Position numbers and translations under genes: made by a program
Assembly (NCBI GenBank): GCA_000827265.1
Contig: KN834819.1
Location: forward strand, 186,001 to 250,000
Reading direction: 5' to 3'
Length of the DNA stretch: 64,000 nucleotides
DNA from: Collybiopsis luxurians FD-317 M1
Lineage: Eukaryota; Basidiomycota; Agaricomycetes; Agaricales; Omphalotaceae
Notes under the pieces: generated by a model
Database searches by the model: none
What the model was told of the DNA's origin: nothing
The model's input: the letters and a program-made list of their open reading frames with translations, nothing else
In this document: piece after piece, positions 10,058-22,438 of the stretch
Layout: the number at the start of each line of letters is the position of its first letter
Numbering within the stretch: position 1 is the stretch's first letter

Positions 10058-13000
10058 TCAATTCCCGAGGCCCTCAAAAGCATCCTCCACAACCTTCGCT
10101 TGTTGCTCCTTATACATCTTCCCAACCCCTGGCGCAGGCAACGCACTCTCCTGCCTCCCCTTATACACCACCCTCCCATCCTTTACCCCCATCCCCTCCC
10201 TGAGCACCCACTCAATCCTATCCCTCACATGCGTCCACGCACCCTGATTCCTCGGCTCCTCCTGCAAATACATCATTCCCCCCTCCTTCCCGAGTGTCTC
10301 CTTCGAATACCTCCCTAACACATCCCCAAGTTCCCGGAACGGGAACGGAGCCAGCTCCTCCAATCGCACAATCGACACCGAATCATCCAGTTTTCGTTCT
10401 GCCCGCGCTTTGATGAGATCGTAGTAGATTTTTCCAGTGACCACGATGACACGTTTAGCTGTACTTTCGTTACCCAGAGGGTCAGATAATACAGGTTTGA
10501 ATTTCGTTCCCGGCTCCAAGTCAGACAGAGATGATGCGGCGGCCTATATAGGAAAATATGATCAACTTCATCACCAGCACGCGAGGACGGGAGCGAAAGG
10601 GAAAAGAAAAGACACTAACAGAGAGTCGCAAAAGTCCCTTAGGTCCAGCAACGATCAAAGGTTTGCGGTAGTTGCGCAGAATCTGTCGACGGAGGAGATG
10701 GAAGTACTGCGCTGGAGTGGTCGGGAAGACCACATGCATGTTGATGTTTACAGGGTTGATACCATCGTACCGATCGTTCGTAAGCTGTAATGAAACTGAG
10801 CACCAGCTCATAAAAAGGTCTATGTGGATCATACCTGAAGGAATCTCTCCAACCTCGAAGAAGAGTGCTCCGGTCCCGCTCCGTCGAGACCATGAGGCAG
10901 AAGCATAACTAGACCGCTTTGTTTCAACCACTTAGCTACACGCGAGGCGAAAGAGTCAGTATTAAGTGTTTCTTCCAGAGTGAAACGACCCCACTCTCTG
11001 ACGAGCTCACAAACGTATCGATGATAATCTGCCGACCATCAGAGGACTTTCAGAGACGGGGACTAGCAACTGGCCTACCTGTGCACCATTGAAAAAGTCT
11101 CCAAACTGAGCTTCCCAGATCGGCAACAAATTCGGTCGTTCCCAGCTCGTTCCAAACTCAAAACCGAGGACAGCCATCTCGCTCAGGGAGCCTACACGCG
11201 AGCGAACGTCAATATCAGTCACCATCACCAAGAGAAGAATCAGAAAACCTTACTATTAGCCAACTCGATCTTCCCCTCCCCGTCCAACACATCATTGAGC
11301 GGAACCACAGTCCGCTCGTCCTTCTGATCCACCAACATCGCATGACGTTGACTAAACGTTCCCCGTCCAACATCCTGACCCGATATCCGAACGTCGTTGC
11401 CTTCCAGCAGCACCGTACCAAACGCCATGGCCTGCCAAGAAAAAACGTAAATTAGCGCCAAACAGTTGAAGAGGTTGAAATGAGAACATACTTCAGCAGT
11501 AGCCCAATCAACCCCTTTCCCACTCTCCAAACTCGTTAATCGACTCTTCACATGCCTATTCAGCTTGGGATGAATTTCGAAACCCTCCGGAACCTTCACA
11601 CTCGCCCTCCCAACTCTGTCCAGCACCTCCCTTTCGACACCGGTATCCGGATCCTTCCTCGCCTTCTCACTCGCAGGCCAAACCATCCTCTCCCATTGAG
11701 CTTGCAGCATCGGAGTGTTCTCTAGCTGAGGGGTGAATGAAGGAACTTGAGCAAGAGCGTCGTCGAGCTGAGAACGGTATTTCGACCGGACGGCATTGAT
11801 ATCCTCGGGAGTGAGCGCTTCATCGGCCTAGAGAGGATATGAGTTAAGGAAGAGAAACCGAAACAAGCCCGAAACTCACGATGAGCTTCTCCTCATACAT
11901 CTGTGGTACAGATCGGCGAGCGGAAATCTTCTCGTACATCAGCGGCTGGGTGAGGCTAGGAAGATCCAGTTCGTTATGTCTGACAAATTCCCGTCCCGGT
12001 TAGTGAAAATCAACGACCAAAATACAGGTATCCTCACCCCCTGAAGGTTCATCAATTCAGCATGTACCAAACTAGAATCTACAATGCTTACTCACCAACG
12101 TCGATAAACCAGAAGATCCACAATGATGTCCTGAAGTCATGACGATTTCAGATACGCAAGACCCGAAACCCGAAAATTGACCAACCTTGCGGAAGTACTG
12201 TCGATATTTGAAGGCAATATCCATAGCTTTGAACACATCTGCGCAACTCAAAAGTCAGTAATCGGCTAACTTTCTGAGCGTCAAACTTGAGTACCTTCCG
12301 GATGGTCACCGTTTACGTGAAGAATTGGGGCATTAATCATCTTCCCGACGTCGGAGCAGTACAAGGATGACCGTGCTTGCGAAGCAGGAGTGGTGTAACC
12401 GATGCTATCATAACAGTCACACGTTAGCGAGTATTGCTCGTAAACCGAATATAAGCCCACTTGTTGCTAGACAGCGAACATCAGCCAATTGTACGCGCAG
12501 AAAACCAGAGAAACGCTCACTCAACCACTAGGTGCACCGTTCCTCCGCTGGTGAAATGCGGCAGGTTGCTCAATCCAAGCGATTCCATGACAACTCCCTG
12601 CCCAGCAAAGCTGGCGTCTCCGTGAAGTTGTACACACATGACCTTGTCGCCTAGCTGACAGTCGTCCGGATGCGTTTTGAGCAAGGAGTACTGTTTGGCG
12701 CGTGTCTTGCCAAGAGCGACAGCATTGACGGCCTCTGAGGGGAGAGTCTATGCCTGGTGAAGATCATGTTGGCTGAATCACTCACCGAGATGAGAGGGAT
12801 TAGGAAGTAGCGATACCTTGAGAGGGTCCTTTGCGCCTTGATATTCCAGTTGAACAGATGAAACCAGATGGCTGATCACGTCGCCCTCTACTCCGAGCTG
12901 TTCTGGGAACTCGGAACCACCGCGAATCTTGTGGAAGAGTGCGGTTGCAGGATATTGCAAAAGTTGAGGGTCAGTGAGAAAGTTGAGACGTCCACGATGG

Positions 13001-13889
13001 GGCATTCCGACAATGATATGAGATACTGAGCCTATTCGAATATCAGCGCGGATAGTCGACGAGTATAATTAGAGCATCAACGTACTGCGAGCAGCCGAAG
13101 CGAAGAGCGAGTCTAAAGCCGGAAGCATTGACTCACCGCCTTCTAACGCGTACTGTTGGAGAGAGAAGAGTCAGAACAAGAGACAAACCCAAAAGTCTCG
13201 AAAACAGACGCGTTTTAAATTGGGAAACTTGATTTGAAGAAAGTTGTCAAAAACTTCACTACGAGCAAGAAGACCATGAATTCTGCGTTTCAGTGGTTTA
13301 TCAACGGGGGGAGGCAACGTGTTGGATTCCAGAAGATGAGAGAACCAAAGACGTTCGGTCTTGGATTGCGAGTGCATATACTAATGCAAGTCAAGTAACC
13401 GAGATATTTTGCAAATAGGAACAGCGCATACCTCATAAGCGATTCTGCCTACATAGACTTGACGAAGATGCCTGGTGATTTCGTCCAATGTCCACCATTC
13501 TTCGGTATCATTTCGCTGGGCTTCCACTTTGGGATTTGTCCAAAGAATTCCGTTCACGTTATATTTCCCTCCCTGAAGCCCGTAGCGCGCAGGATTGAGG
13601 GCGGCGACTTCGGAATCGCGAGGGATCAAGTCCAAGGGGTCTATTTTAGCTGCCCGATGTCCGTGGGTTCTTACAGAGTCTACGTAGCGTAGTAAAGGAG
13701 CATTCCGGTGTCTATTCTCCAACTGAGCCTCGTCGTCTATATGTGACTGTAAGATGTCAAGGAACTGATTTCTGAACGAGATAACTTGCAATCTGGAAAC
13801 ACAAAAGTTGGAGGCTTTCTGTAGCCAAATGATTCGTCATGATAGGATCTCCGTAGAGCGGGAACGGTGAGCACATTGCGACGGAGCAT
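10058..13889 (-). CDS. DHTKD1: 2-oxo acid (2-oxoadipate-type) dehydrogenase E1, mitochondrial
   Basis: This is a thiamine-diphosphate E1 subunit acting on 2-oxoadipate or 2-oxoglutarate in the mitochondrial matrix. The ATG at 13889 gives [20 protein letters not shown], a basic mitochondrial presequence, then GYRKPPTF. Further exons give [20 protein letters not shown] (about 13640), [19 protein letters not shown] (13005), [32 protein letters not shown] and [12 protein letters not shown] (about 12300-12400), [18 protein letters not shown] (about 11350), DGAGPEHSS and [20 protein letters not shown] (about 10700-10880), and the C-terminal [11 protein letters not shown]. Motif wording is closer to DHTKD1 than to KGD1/OGDH. 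A 56 nt intron (gtgttt..cttacag) after PPTF gives the best first junction. At least eight short introns are needed; not all borders were resolved. Confidence 0.93.
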
Positions 13890-14521
13890 TTGGGCTCAGT
13901 TCATGGAGGTTGGCAGCGAAGGAGGAGTAGCAGTCGTGTGAAGCCTCGGATCTCGGAATCGACACGTGCACGTGAACTTGATCAAACCGCATTAGGGACG
14001 CGACCGCCCGGTGTCCATTCGCGTCAATAGTTTCCCAAGTCAGGTTTCCAGGATATGATTGATCTTCCAGTGACATACAACTGACGTTTCCAGTGGCTAC
14101 TGAGACTTAATAATCTCCCAAGTAAGTCGGAACTAGATTCATAGCTTTAGTGCACTTCAAACACCCGAGCACCAAAGGTGCCACACATACCGTACATATG
14201 TATACGCAACGGTGGGGTCGAGACAACTCAAGTATGACTCAAGGCCTTCTTGCCTCTGAACCCGCCTTAATTGGCATATACATATATACTTAGCTCCATC
14301 ACCGAAGGTTTGGCTGTACATTGTTCCAATTCAATCAATCAGCCAAGGCTTGGCTGGCGCCCCGTTTGTCAAGGGCCGAGGTACCCAAACATATAAAACT
14401 CGCTCATGTCGATGTTGGCCTCAGTAACCATCCCATCCATACACAGGCATTCACTTGCTTGTCCTGCGGATCCCCCCCTTCCCCCCAACAACCCTGCCCG
14501 GCTGCAGCCGCATCTCCCAAA
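13890..14521. other. Divergent promoter region between DHTKD1 and the exchanger
   Basis: The two neighbouring genes are transcribed away from each other. The plus frame is already open from an ATG at 14321, in frame with the chosen start at 14522, so the exchanger may begin earlier. ORFs on the minus strand here show no domain. Confidence 0.5.
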
Positions 14522-16718
14522 ATGCTCGGAGGAGCAAACAGAATGCCAAATTCAGATAGGAAGTTTCGCAGACGAAGTACCAGCATCGCACAAGATATAA
14601 ACTCCGCTGGCAGCTCTGCAGAGACCCTCCAACTTGATTTCGACACTCGGCGGGATATGCGATTGGACATTCTCCATCAAGAGCATCGTGAACAAGCTGC
14701 GGAAGAAGGCCAGTATCAAAACTCGAATGACCGCCGGCAAAGCACCGTCTTGAGTCCCACTTCTGCGCAGCCCAGACCTAGTCTGTCGATGGGAGCCAAG
14801 GGTGGCTCAGATTGGATCACAGATAGGTTTTTAAGACGAGGGAAGAGACAAATTGGGGTTTTAGAGAGCTTGAAAGCTATTGCGACGTCTTCATGTAAGT
14901 ATTCAGCCAATCCTTCGAGCTTTGATCGTTCTGAGCGTATCATTACAGGGCTGAACCTGTTCTTTATCTTCATACCCATTTCTTGGGCTTTTCATTTTAC
15001 CATTGCCGAACACCATAATCAGGAAGGACACGAGGAAGCATGGAGATCGTCAGCAACTTTCGCTTGTGAGTGGTTTCTATATTCAAATGTCCGTGATCTC
15101 AAGCCCTCATAGTGTGCCTAATGGCTCTCGTTCCTCTCGAAAGAGCTTTGGAATATGGAGGAGACCAAATGAGCCTGTATTGCGGAAAGGAACTCGGCGA
15201 TTTAATCATCGTCACTCTGAACAAGTACGTGCATTGTTCGAGTAGACAGATCTTATCTCACATTTATCATAGTACGGTTGAAGCAACACTCGCCATCATC
15301 CTTCTCGTTAATTGCGAACTTCGCCTTCTCCAATCAACTATCATTGGTGTCATTCTCCTTCACCTCTTACTCGTTCCTGGAATAGCTTTTATTATTGGCG
15401 GTGCCAAACTAATCTACCAATCCTTGAACCCACACTCTGCTCAGCTCAACCATAGTCTACTCCTCATGGGGTACGTGTAGAGCCAATATTTCCCCAATGT
15501 CGATGGTTCCACTGACTCCCCTCTCTAGAGTCCTCACGCTCCTTTTACCCACCGCTCTATTTACCACCATACAAAACAATGCCCTCTTCCCAAATAATCC
15601 CGAATCCGCCTCCACTTCACTCGACATTGACTCCACTCGGAGCACAATCCTCAAAATCAGTCACGGTTTCGCTATCATTCTACTTGTCGTGTACGTCCCA
15701 TGTCCTATTATTTCTCCCTCTTTCTTGCACTTGATTTCAATCCTAACTATCTCCATCCTAGCTACGTCTACTCCCGTGTATTTCTCTACGACCCCCCGGG
15801 CTCGAACAACGCCTTCCGCGCTCTTCCAGACGCTCCTACAGCCCTCCTCGAGGAAGAACGAAAAATGCTTCACGAGGAACCCGAAGTTAACCAATACGTC
15901 TGCATCGCTTATTTGCTGGCTATAATCGCGCTTATGGCCCCGACCGCTCAATGGGTGAGTTGTTGTACCTGTATCTTTTTAAGCTCGGCCAACTCATCCG
16001 ACCCAGCTGGTTGATAGTGTCGAAATTGTCAGGAGCGATTCCCATATCGCGCAAGAGTGAGTTACACCATTCCCTCCTATTTCTCCATTCTTTATCATAC
16101 CCATAATCCTTATCTCCCAGATGGTTCGGCCTCATCCTCCTGCCCCTCTCCTCCTTCGCTGCCGACGCAATCCTCGCCATAGGGAAATTTATCCGAACCA
16201 CTGCCCGTTTCTTCCTCGGCTGGAAAGCCCCACCGGCCAGAGTCGCCAAAGCTCGTTCGATAGACGTATCCATCCAATTTAACCTCTTTTGGTTGCCGTT
16301 GATTATACTCTTGGGTTGGTGGACCGAGAGACCGTTCACGTTGCTCTTTGGTATGTCCCAACCCCCTCCCCATCAGCTTCTTCTCCTGACCGTCGCTTTC
16401 TTCTCCCCTCTGACTCCGTCCCAACTCCGTACCAGATATATTCGAAGTATCAATCTTAATTGGAGCATGTTTCCTCGTCAACTTTGTCACCGCCGACGCC
16501 AAAACAAACTGGGCTGAAGGGGCTACCATGGTAATATTCTATGTCATGATTGTAAGTTTTCCCCTCGATACTCCTGATTAACGAAAGACCCTTAAACTCG
16601 AAAACTAATTTATTGTTATCCCCGACAGGCATTAACCGCTTGGTTCTACCAAGGAAACAAGAGCGTGAACGAGCTCCTGAATGCAGGGAAATGCTTAGGG
16701 GAAATAGATACAACATAA
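14522..16718 (+). CDS. Ca2+/H+ exchanger of the CAX/VCX family
   Basis: A polytopic membrane antiporter expected to load Ca2+ into the vacuole in exchange for protons. The soluble basic N-terminus (RKFRRRSTSIAQ) is followed by TM helices such as LNLFFIFIPISWAFHF. The first cation-binding repeat is GDLIIVTLNNTVEATLAIIL, with the acidic residue in the expected place. After VLTLLLPTALFTTIQNNALF and YVYSRVFLYDPPG, the second repeat reads ILLPLSSFAADAILAI, a diverged form of the usual GNAAEH motif seen in some fungal CAX paralogues. It ends YQGNKSVNELLNAG..EIDTT. Introns of about 50-60 nt interrupt it near 14895, 15070, 15230, 15475, 15690, 15955, 16060, 16350 and 16550. The start is uncertain: an in-frame ATG at 14321 would add 67 residues of low complexity. 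Confidence 0.87.
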
Positions 16719-17567
16719 ATCAGGACGCAGCTCGCCCGCCATAATGACAACGGCAACTCTACTTTATTTCTCCAGTACGCATGTGTATGTATATCTAGTC
16801 TATTTATCAAGCGTGTAATTTGTACAGTAGTAGTAACAGTAATGCATCCACGATTTAGCTATATGCGCGCGTTCACCTCCACTGCACCATCCAGCCTTCG
16901 AGTCCAGCCTTCACATGCCGGCTGGTCAAAAGAAGGCTGAGCAGAGTTGAAAACGAACTGCGCTGATGGTGTGTCTGGTACTTGTAGTCCATCCACCTAG
17001 CATGGTCCGGGTTAATCATAATGATTCACCATGAATTCCATGCTCGCAGCTCAGCACCTGGAGTAAATGAGGAATTGTATCTTCAGTTCCATTTAACAAA
17101 GCAAATGTAGCTCCCTCAAACTTGAAAGTGACCACTTATCGTTGCTGAACAGCAGCACGGACGAGAATTAAAAAAAAAAAAACCGAACTGGAAAAGAGCA
17201 GTTATCTGCGGGTCGTGGCTTCAGCGCATTTTTTCACTACATTGCAAACTACTTTATGATTATATGCTGCAGGCGCTTCTCGAGAAACGTGTATCGGACG
17301 GCGGATGCTAGACACTTGATTAGCGTCTAGGCTGGTCAATGTTCTTGCAAGTCACTCTATATCTCTCGAAGAATCTCGGGATGCAATATCAACGTGGCCC
17401 GGGAGCAGCCCTGGCTCGAAAGATCTGGGTGGGACGCCAAATGGGAAGATTTACGTTCTGTAGAAAATAAATTGTCCGACATAGACTGCAGAAAGATACA
17501 AAAGCCTTCGATGCCACTTCATATTATGAATACAGGATCATAGCCAACGGCAAGTATTGTGAACTAT
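16719..17567. other. Intergenic between exchanger and metallothionein
   Basis: The two genes converge here. It contains a 12-base poly-A run near 17170 and no supported gene. Confidence 0.5.
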
Positions 17568-17794
17568 CTAACACTTGCATTCGTTGGGCGCGCAGCCGCA
17601 ACTACAAAGATCAAGTCAGTCCTCTGATGATCGTCTAGCACTCTCGTACTCACGAATCGCCGCAGCTAACGAAGAAAATAAGTCAAATTGATCATTCAAC
17701 AGTCGTCTAGTGAAAAGGGTCTTTACCTGCAACTAGGTTTACCGCAGTTGGCTTGGGAAACGGGGATCTGAGTGGTCTTGTTACGAAATTTCAT
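17568..17794 (-). CDS. Metallothionein, 37 residues, three exons
   Basis: A cytosolic cysteine-rich peptide that binds Cu(I) and related metals. Exon 1 (17727-17794) gives MKFRNKTTQIPVSQANCGKP then SC. Exon 2 (17654-17665) is only 12 nt. Exon 3 (17568-17601) ends GCAPNECKC and stop. Introns of 61 and 52 nt have clean borders (gtaaag..ttag; gtgagt..gtag), and the exons total 114 nt, exactly 38 codons. The seven cysteines follow C-x4-C-x-C-x3-C-x-C-x4-C-x-C, the spacing type of small fungal copper metallothioneins. No aromatic residue lies in the Cys region. It is too short and too split to appear as an ordinary ORF. The tandem array just upstream (17918-18486) may control it. Identity is inferred from the Cys pattern and the frame-perfect splicing. 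Confidence 0.85.
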
Positions 17795-17917
17795 CAGCCA
17801 GAGTGTGCGATGACGGTTACACGAGAGCAACATACAGTGAACATTATGCAGAGTAGTTGATAGATTGTTGATAGATTCTGTACGTTCAAAAGGCTACCCA
17901 ACGCCTTCTTATAGAGT

Positions 17918-18486
17918 TTTCAGGCTGGGATATTTGTTGTTGTTAGATCCAGAAGTATGCTGTATCATCCATAAATCGCGGAACGAATCTCAGCTTGGCA
18001 GCCATCCAAAAAATGCCTCGTCTATTTTCGTACGATTCAGGTGGATCTAGCGGTTTCAAATTCAATTTTAGGCTGGGATATTTGTTGTTGTTACGAAAGT
18101 ATCATCCGCAAAACCGCGCAGCTGACTTCATCTTGCAGCCATCCAAAAGATTCCTCGTTCATTTCCGTACGATTCAGGTGGATCTAGCGGTTTCAAATTC
18201 AATTTTAGGCTGGGATACTTGTTGTTGTTACGAAAGTATTATCCACAAAACCGCGCAACTGACTTCATCTTGGCAGCCATCCAAAAAATCCCTCGTCTAT
18301 TTTCGTACGAGTCAAGTGAATCTAGCAGTTTCACATTCAATTTCAAGCTGGGATATTTGTTGTTGTTACGGAAGTGTCGTCCACAAAATCGTGCAACGGA
18401 CTTCATCTTGGCAGCCATCCAAAAAATGCCTCGTCTATTTTCGGACGATTCAAGTGAATCTAGCAGTTTTATATTCAATTTCAAGT
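17918..18486. repeat. Tandem array, about 4 units of ~137 bp
   Basis: Four imperfect units are marked by the phrase gctgggatatttgttgttgtt, starting at 17924, 18072, 18209 and 18347 (spacing 148, 137 and 138). Each unit also holds cttcatcttggcagccatcc (slightly altered in the first), cctcgtctattttcg and gtgaatctagcagttt or close variants. A partial unit ends the array at about 18486. Because units are not multiples of three, all frames stay open for a while, which creates long but meaningless ORFs. The array lies 124 bp upstream of the metallothionein start. Confidence 0.93.
17919..18351 (+). promoter_or_regulatory. Four Ace1/Cuf1-like copper motifs, one per tandem unit
   Basis: Each unit of the array contains a perfect match to the yeast Ace1 copper-response consensus HTHNNGCTGD: TTCAGGCTGG at 17919, TTTAGGCTGG at 18067 and 18204, TTCAAGCTGG at 18342. 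They lie 125-557 bp upstream of the metallothionein start, in opposite orientation. Metallothionein genes are the classical targets of this factor family. Binding is inferred, not shown. Confidence 0.5.
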
Positions 18487-18674
18487 TCGTTCATTGCTCT
18501 GGTCCATGGATGAATTGAGGACTACCTGGGGGCCAATGAAAGAGTTCGATATCATAGGAGGCACCTCTTTCTTTAACTACCATCATCTCGCTTTTCACAC
18601 GATCTTACTTGTCCGACAAGGGATAGCTAGTCTACTACACACAATAAGTACATTAATCAACGTAAGGTTTCCAG
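18487..18674. other. 3' flank of the P450 gene
   Basis: Short non-coding stretch between the tandem array and the P450 stop codon; no motif recognised. Confidence 0.4.
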
Positions 18675-20751
18675 CTAGATCCTCAGAGACACCTCTACTT
18701 CTTTAAAACGAGGCACAAATCGACATTTGAAAGGAAGTGGCTCGTTAACCAATGACATAGTCGATTTGTACTCTACATTTGGTTTTATCGCTTTCCCGTG
18801 CTCATCAAGCTCTGGTTCGATAGTGTAACAAGCTAAGATGGACGCGGCTGCAATAAATAATGAATCAAGTGCAAGGTGCTTGCCAGGCTGTTGAAAGGTA
18901 GTTATTAACTACACACCCGAGTATGCGTATATAGTGTATCAGGGTACTCACGCAACTACGTCTTCCAAAACCAAATGCATGGGTAGTAGGATTCCTGACA
19001 TTCGGATTGATTTTTCCGTTGGAGTCTAGAAAGCGAGAAGGATTGAATCGCGTCGGATCTGGGTAATCTTCCTCGTTTTGGAAGATTGACCTAGGTATAG
19101 CAAGGGTAGGTTGGTCCAACGAAGCATTATCGATGTACAAACAATGAACTTACCAAGCGTTTCCCATAACGATAGTGCCTTTGGGAATGAAATATCCTTC
19201 GTAAGTGTCATCCTTCGTGAGTAGATGCGGAAACGCTGCGTATAGAAGTTCGAAGCTCCGAAAAATGCAGAATACTAAAGGTAATTACACAAGGGTGCAA
19301 CAGGTTGGTGCCTTAACGTCTCCATTACGATTGCTTTGACATACGGAAGTGATGATTGATGGTTGAAAGTTGGCAAATCACCGGGCTCAAGGACTTTATC
19401 AAGTTCGCTATGCGCCTTGGCTTGAATGTCTGGGTTGATTAACATAGCGACAAGGAAGCTTGCCAGGGCAACGACTGATTAAACCCGTCAAGAAACTTTG
19501 CTAATGAATCATCGCTACCACCTACCTGTAGTATCCGAACCCCCTGACATTGACAAAGGCGATAAGAGTGGATTTTAGCCTGTAGAACAAGAATATTTAC
19601 CTGAGTAGGCTGCCACGCCGGCCTCCTTTATGTGTGCTTCTCGCTGTAAAACATCTTCACTGGGTTCAATCTGTTGCAGAGCAACTGATACAAGAGAAGA
19701 TGTTGCTGTGTTCGAAGCCTGAGGAACGCTGTTGGCTCCGGACGTCGACAGAGATAGTAACGAATACTCATTACTTGTTCTTTGGTCGCACGGAATGTAT
19801 CTTCTGTTATCTTTGCGCGTATAAAATCCCAGTCTCTGGCTTTGCGCTTGAAGTTTGCCCCAGGGAACCATTCTGGCACATATTTTACTAAAATGTTTCC
19901 ATTAGGCACTAGCTCAAACAAGGAAACGGTTGGCGCACAGAGTGGTATCTGATCTACATAAAAATTTCCAGGAGTTCCCGCAATAGCTACAGATTCTATT
20001 GCTTGGTTAGCCAGAGGTAGATAATCCCTGACTTCTTCTCCTTGCATTCCGTAGACGACATCTATCATAAACACACCAACCCATCTGCGGGGGTAAGTAA
20101 GAGTTTGGAGACGTGTTTTTTGACTCACGAATGCAAATCTTCCATAATTTTGTCTGTCCTGGCGAGTATTTGAAGGAGATTGTGAGTCGCATGAAGCAGT
20201 TTTGGATGAAAGCGCGCTATATCACCAGGGGGAATAGCCTGATGAAATATCTTTCGCTGGGCTTTCCAAGCATCATCGTATGGGAGGAAGAACACAGTGT
20301 TTCCCCACCTAAATCTAGTGGTCAGCTACGTCTAGATAGCAAGGAAGATCGAAGAGTGTTACCCCATTAATTCTGCAATCATTGTGGAGTGTGGTCTACT
20401 GGAGTAAATCCCGGAACGCTTGTCGAGAAGATCGCTAACTGCTTTCGCAGAATTCAAAATGATGAAGGACTTTCCGAGAGCACCCAAGTGAATGATATCT
20501 GAACCTGTGATAGTGATTTGAGCTGTATAGCCCCATTACCGATGAGGTAACAGATTACCATATCTTTGATTCATTTTGGAATATTCAAGCCAGACTCGTC
20601 CTTTTTGTGGTATGTCAAATAGGTTTTCAACTATAGGAAGCTTCCTGGGACCTGGAGGAAGTGGAGATGGATAAGAATCTTTGATTTTGATCATATAGAT
20701 AGCGAAGAGAAGAGGAAAGAGAAGAACGACCGAGGCTTCTAGGAGAGCCAT
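18675..20751 (-). CDS. Cytochrome P450 monooxygenase
   Basis: A membrane-anchored haem monooxygenase. The N-terminus MALLEASVVLLFPLLFAIYM is a signal anchor followed by the proline hinge SPLPPGPRKLPIVENLFDIP. Later exons contain LVKYVPEWFPGANFKRKA and the I-helix as MSGGSDTT (about 19525-19560), ALASFLVAMLINPDIQAKAH, the ExxR segment as KAIVMETLRW, the PERF-like ESIFQNEEDYPDPTRFNPSRFL region, and the haem loop FGFGRRSC joined across an intron to PGKHLALDSLF. The protein ends VEVSLRI. In-frame ATGs at 20775 and 20823 would extend the start. Its neighbour on the same strand is a TRI5-type terpene synthase, so a role in terpenoid oxidation is a reasonable inference. CYP family not assigned. Confidence 0.93.
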
Positions 20752-22438
20752 GCTGAAGAAAACAAAAGTGCGCATATGCTGGAATTTCAGACGCTTTATA
20801 TACCATGAGCCAATGCTACTCATGATCATTCAGGGCGTCAAGCTTCAAGATCGGAGGTAATTTGAATGGACTGTGAGCATCGGCATTAATTCCAAAGCCT
20901 TCGGAAAGTAAAATGAGCCGGGTGTCAGGAATTCGTATCTTCAAAGAGTTGGCAGCCCACTTGTTTTGCTGTTCGGGAGAAGCCAAGGAGAAGCTGTATC
21001 TTTCTGGCTCAGTTATTAGGAAAGGTTCATTCTGGGAAAGAGCCGAAGGTGACCTTCTGGACGTGCGAAAGTGGATCGTCTCGCTGTACACATGACAGGT
21101 ACAAGTCCAAGAAAGTGATAGAAATTGATTATTCAGTTTGCCAACCTGACTGTATAGTTTCATCCAATGTACTTTCGAGCATGGGTGAGACGAAAACTTA
21201 CAGCCGATTGAGCGGCATCGAGTGCTCGAGAAAGCGCAGGAGGAAATCAAAAGATCTAAATAGGATCAACTTCAGGCACCTCTTCCTTGTACGTTAACCC
21301 ATGCCCTCAACTTCTTTATTACATTCGGGACTCGTAAATCGGAGTTGGGCGGTTCCGACTTCGGTTGCTTGCTCTTGATCCTTATCAGTGACTGCGTTTT
21401 TTCTTCTAAGTTGTATTACATGCACCGAGGACATCGGACAAGGATTGCCTTTAAATTGCTGGACGAGTACTCATCTCAGTCAAAGCGGACTGCTAGGTTT
21501 GGACAGGGGTATATCCCTTGGTACAAAAGTCTGTACCCCTACCCGGACCCTGTGGGAACCCTACCACAATACCACGGTTTTACCATATGTATGTTTGTAA
21601 CCAAGTAAATATCTAAACTTATCTAAAACAGTTCTGTCAAAAATGATATTTTCATTGCAACTCGTCAAGAAAACCTAGGCCAATTTTTTTTAAAATGACA
21701 AATTGGCCGACTTCGCGGCTGACGGTAGCCGCCATTCAAAACTTGAGCCGGTTGTCAGCCGGGCTCGAAGAGACTCGTAATTCCTATTGACTTGCAGTGA
21801 GCCGTATGACGGCAATTATATCTCATTTTTTATACATATTTGGCCTAGGTTTTCTTGGCGAGCTGTGAAAGACGACTCCACAAGCCTGCGAAAGCAGTCT
21901 ACATAATTGCCCTCCAAATTCCCACGACCCGGACCCTTGCATACCCTTACCCTGAACCCTTTCCCTTGTCCAATACTATGAACCGCTAGTATGGTTTTCA
22001 TAAGTATTTAAATGTGCTTCAAGTTCGAACGGAAACTTGTTGGAAAAAAACTCAGGGTGGGCCGATGGAATAAAGTAGTTGCAATGATAAAACACCAGCG
22101 CCTGAATAAAGGTCAGTAAATGCTCACTTCAGAGATCGGCGGAAACCATCTTAGGCTAAGGCGAGCAATAGAGGCCTAAAGAGGAGGGAGTGGCAATGCT
22201 ATTCGGTTCTGTCTGAGATCTGAGCATTGAAGACCAACTCGATGCGATGTCTACTCCTTTGGATTTCTAGGACGAGACACAGCGAGCACTATAGTAGGGC
22301 CATTGACAACACAAGGCATGAGAGGTTTCAATTTTGAGAGTATCGCGGTCCGAACTTCTACCTGATCTATGTACATACAAGCTGGATAAATTTACACTAG
22401 AATATTTTTGAATGATGCTCGAAAAAATCCACCGCAAC
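20752..22438. other. Intergenic between P450 and terpene synthase
   Basis: Contains the P450 promoter, the TIR element at 21661-21862 and the downstream region of the synthase. Pyrimidine-rich phrases with acccggacc occur on both sides of the element (near 21540 and 21930). No gene supported. Confidence 0.5.
21661..21862. mobile_element. MITE-like element, 202 bp, 22 bp terminal inverted repeats
   Basis: The left end reads CTCGTCAAGAAAACCTAGGC plus CA, and the right end is its reverse complement with one mismatch. The interior is non-coding, with several gccg/cggc stems. No target-site duplication is obvious in the flanks. No transposase is present, so it would be non-autonomous. Confidence 0.65.

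Noticed and set aside
16110..16529. 139-codon minus-strand ORF
   Set aside because: Antisense to the CAX exchanger exons and introns; no domain.
17918..18486. CRISPR-like repeat array
   Set aside because: Units are ~137 bp and similar throughout, without short direct repeats and unique spacers. The genome is eukaryotic.
17995..18513. 172-codon open frame on the plus strand, with overlapping frames on both strands
   Set aside because: It lies entirely in the ~137 bp tandem array. The open frames arise from repeated stop-free sequence and change frame between units.
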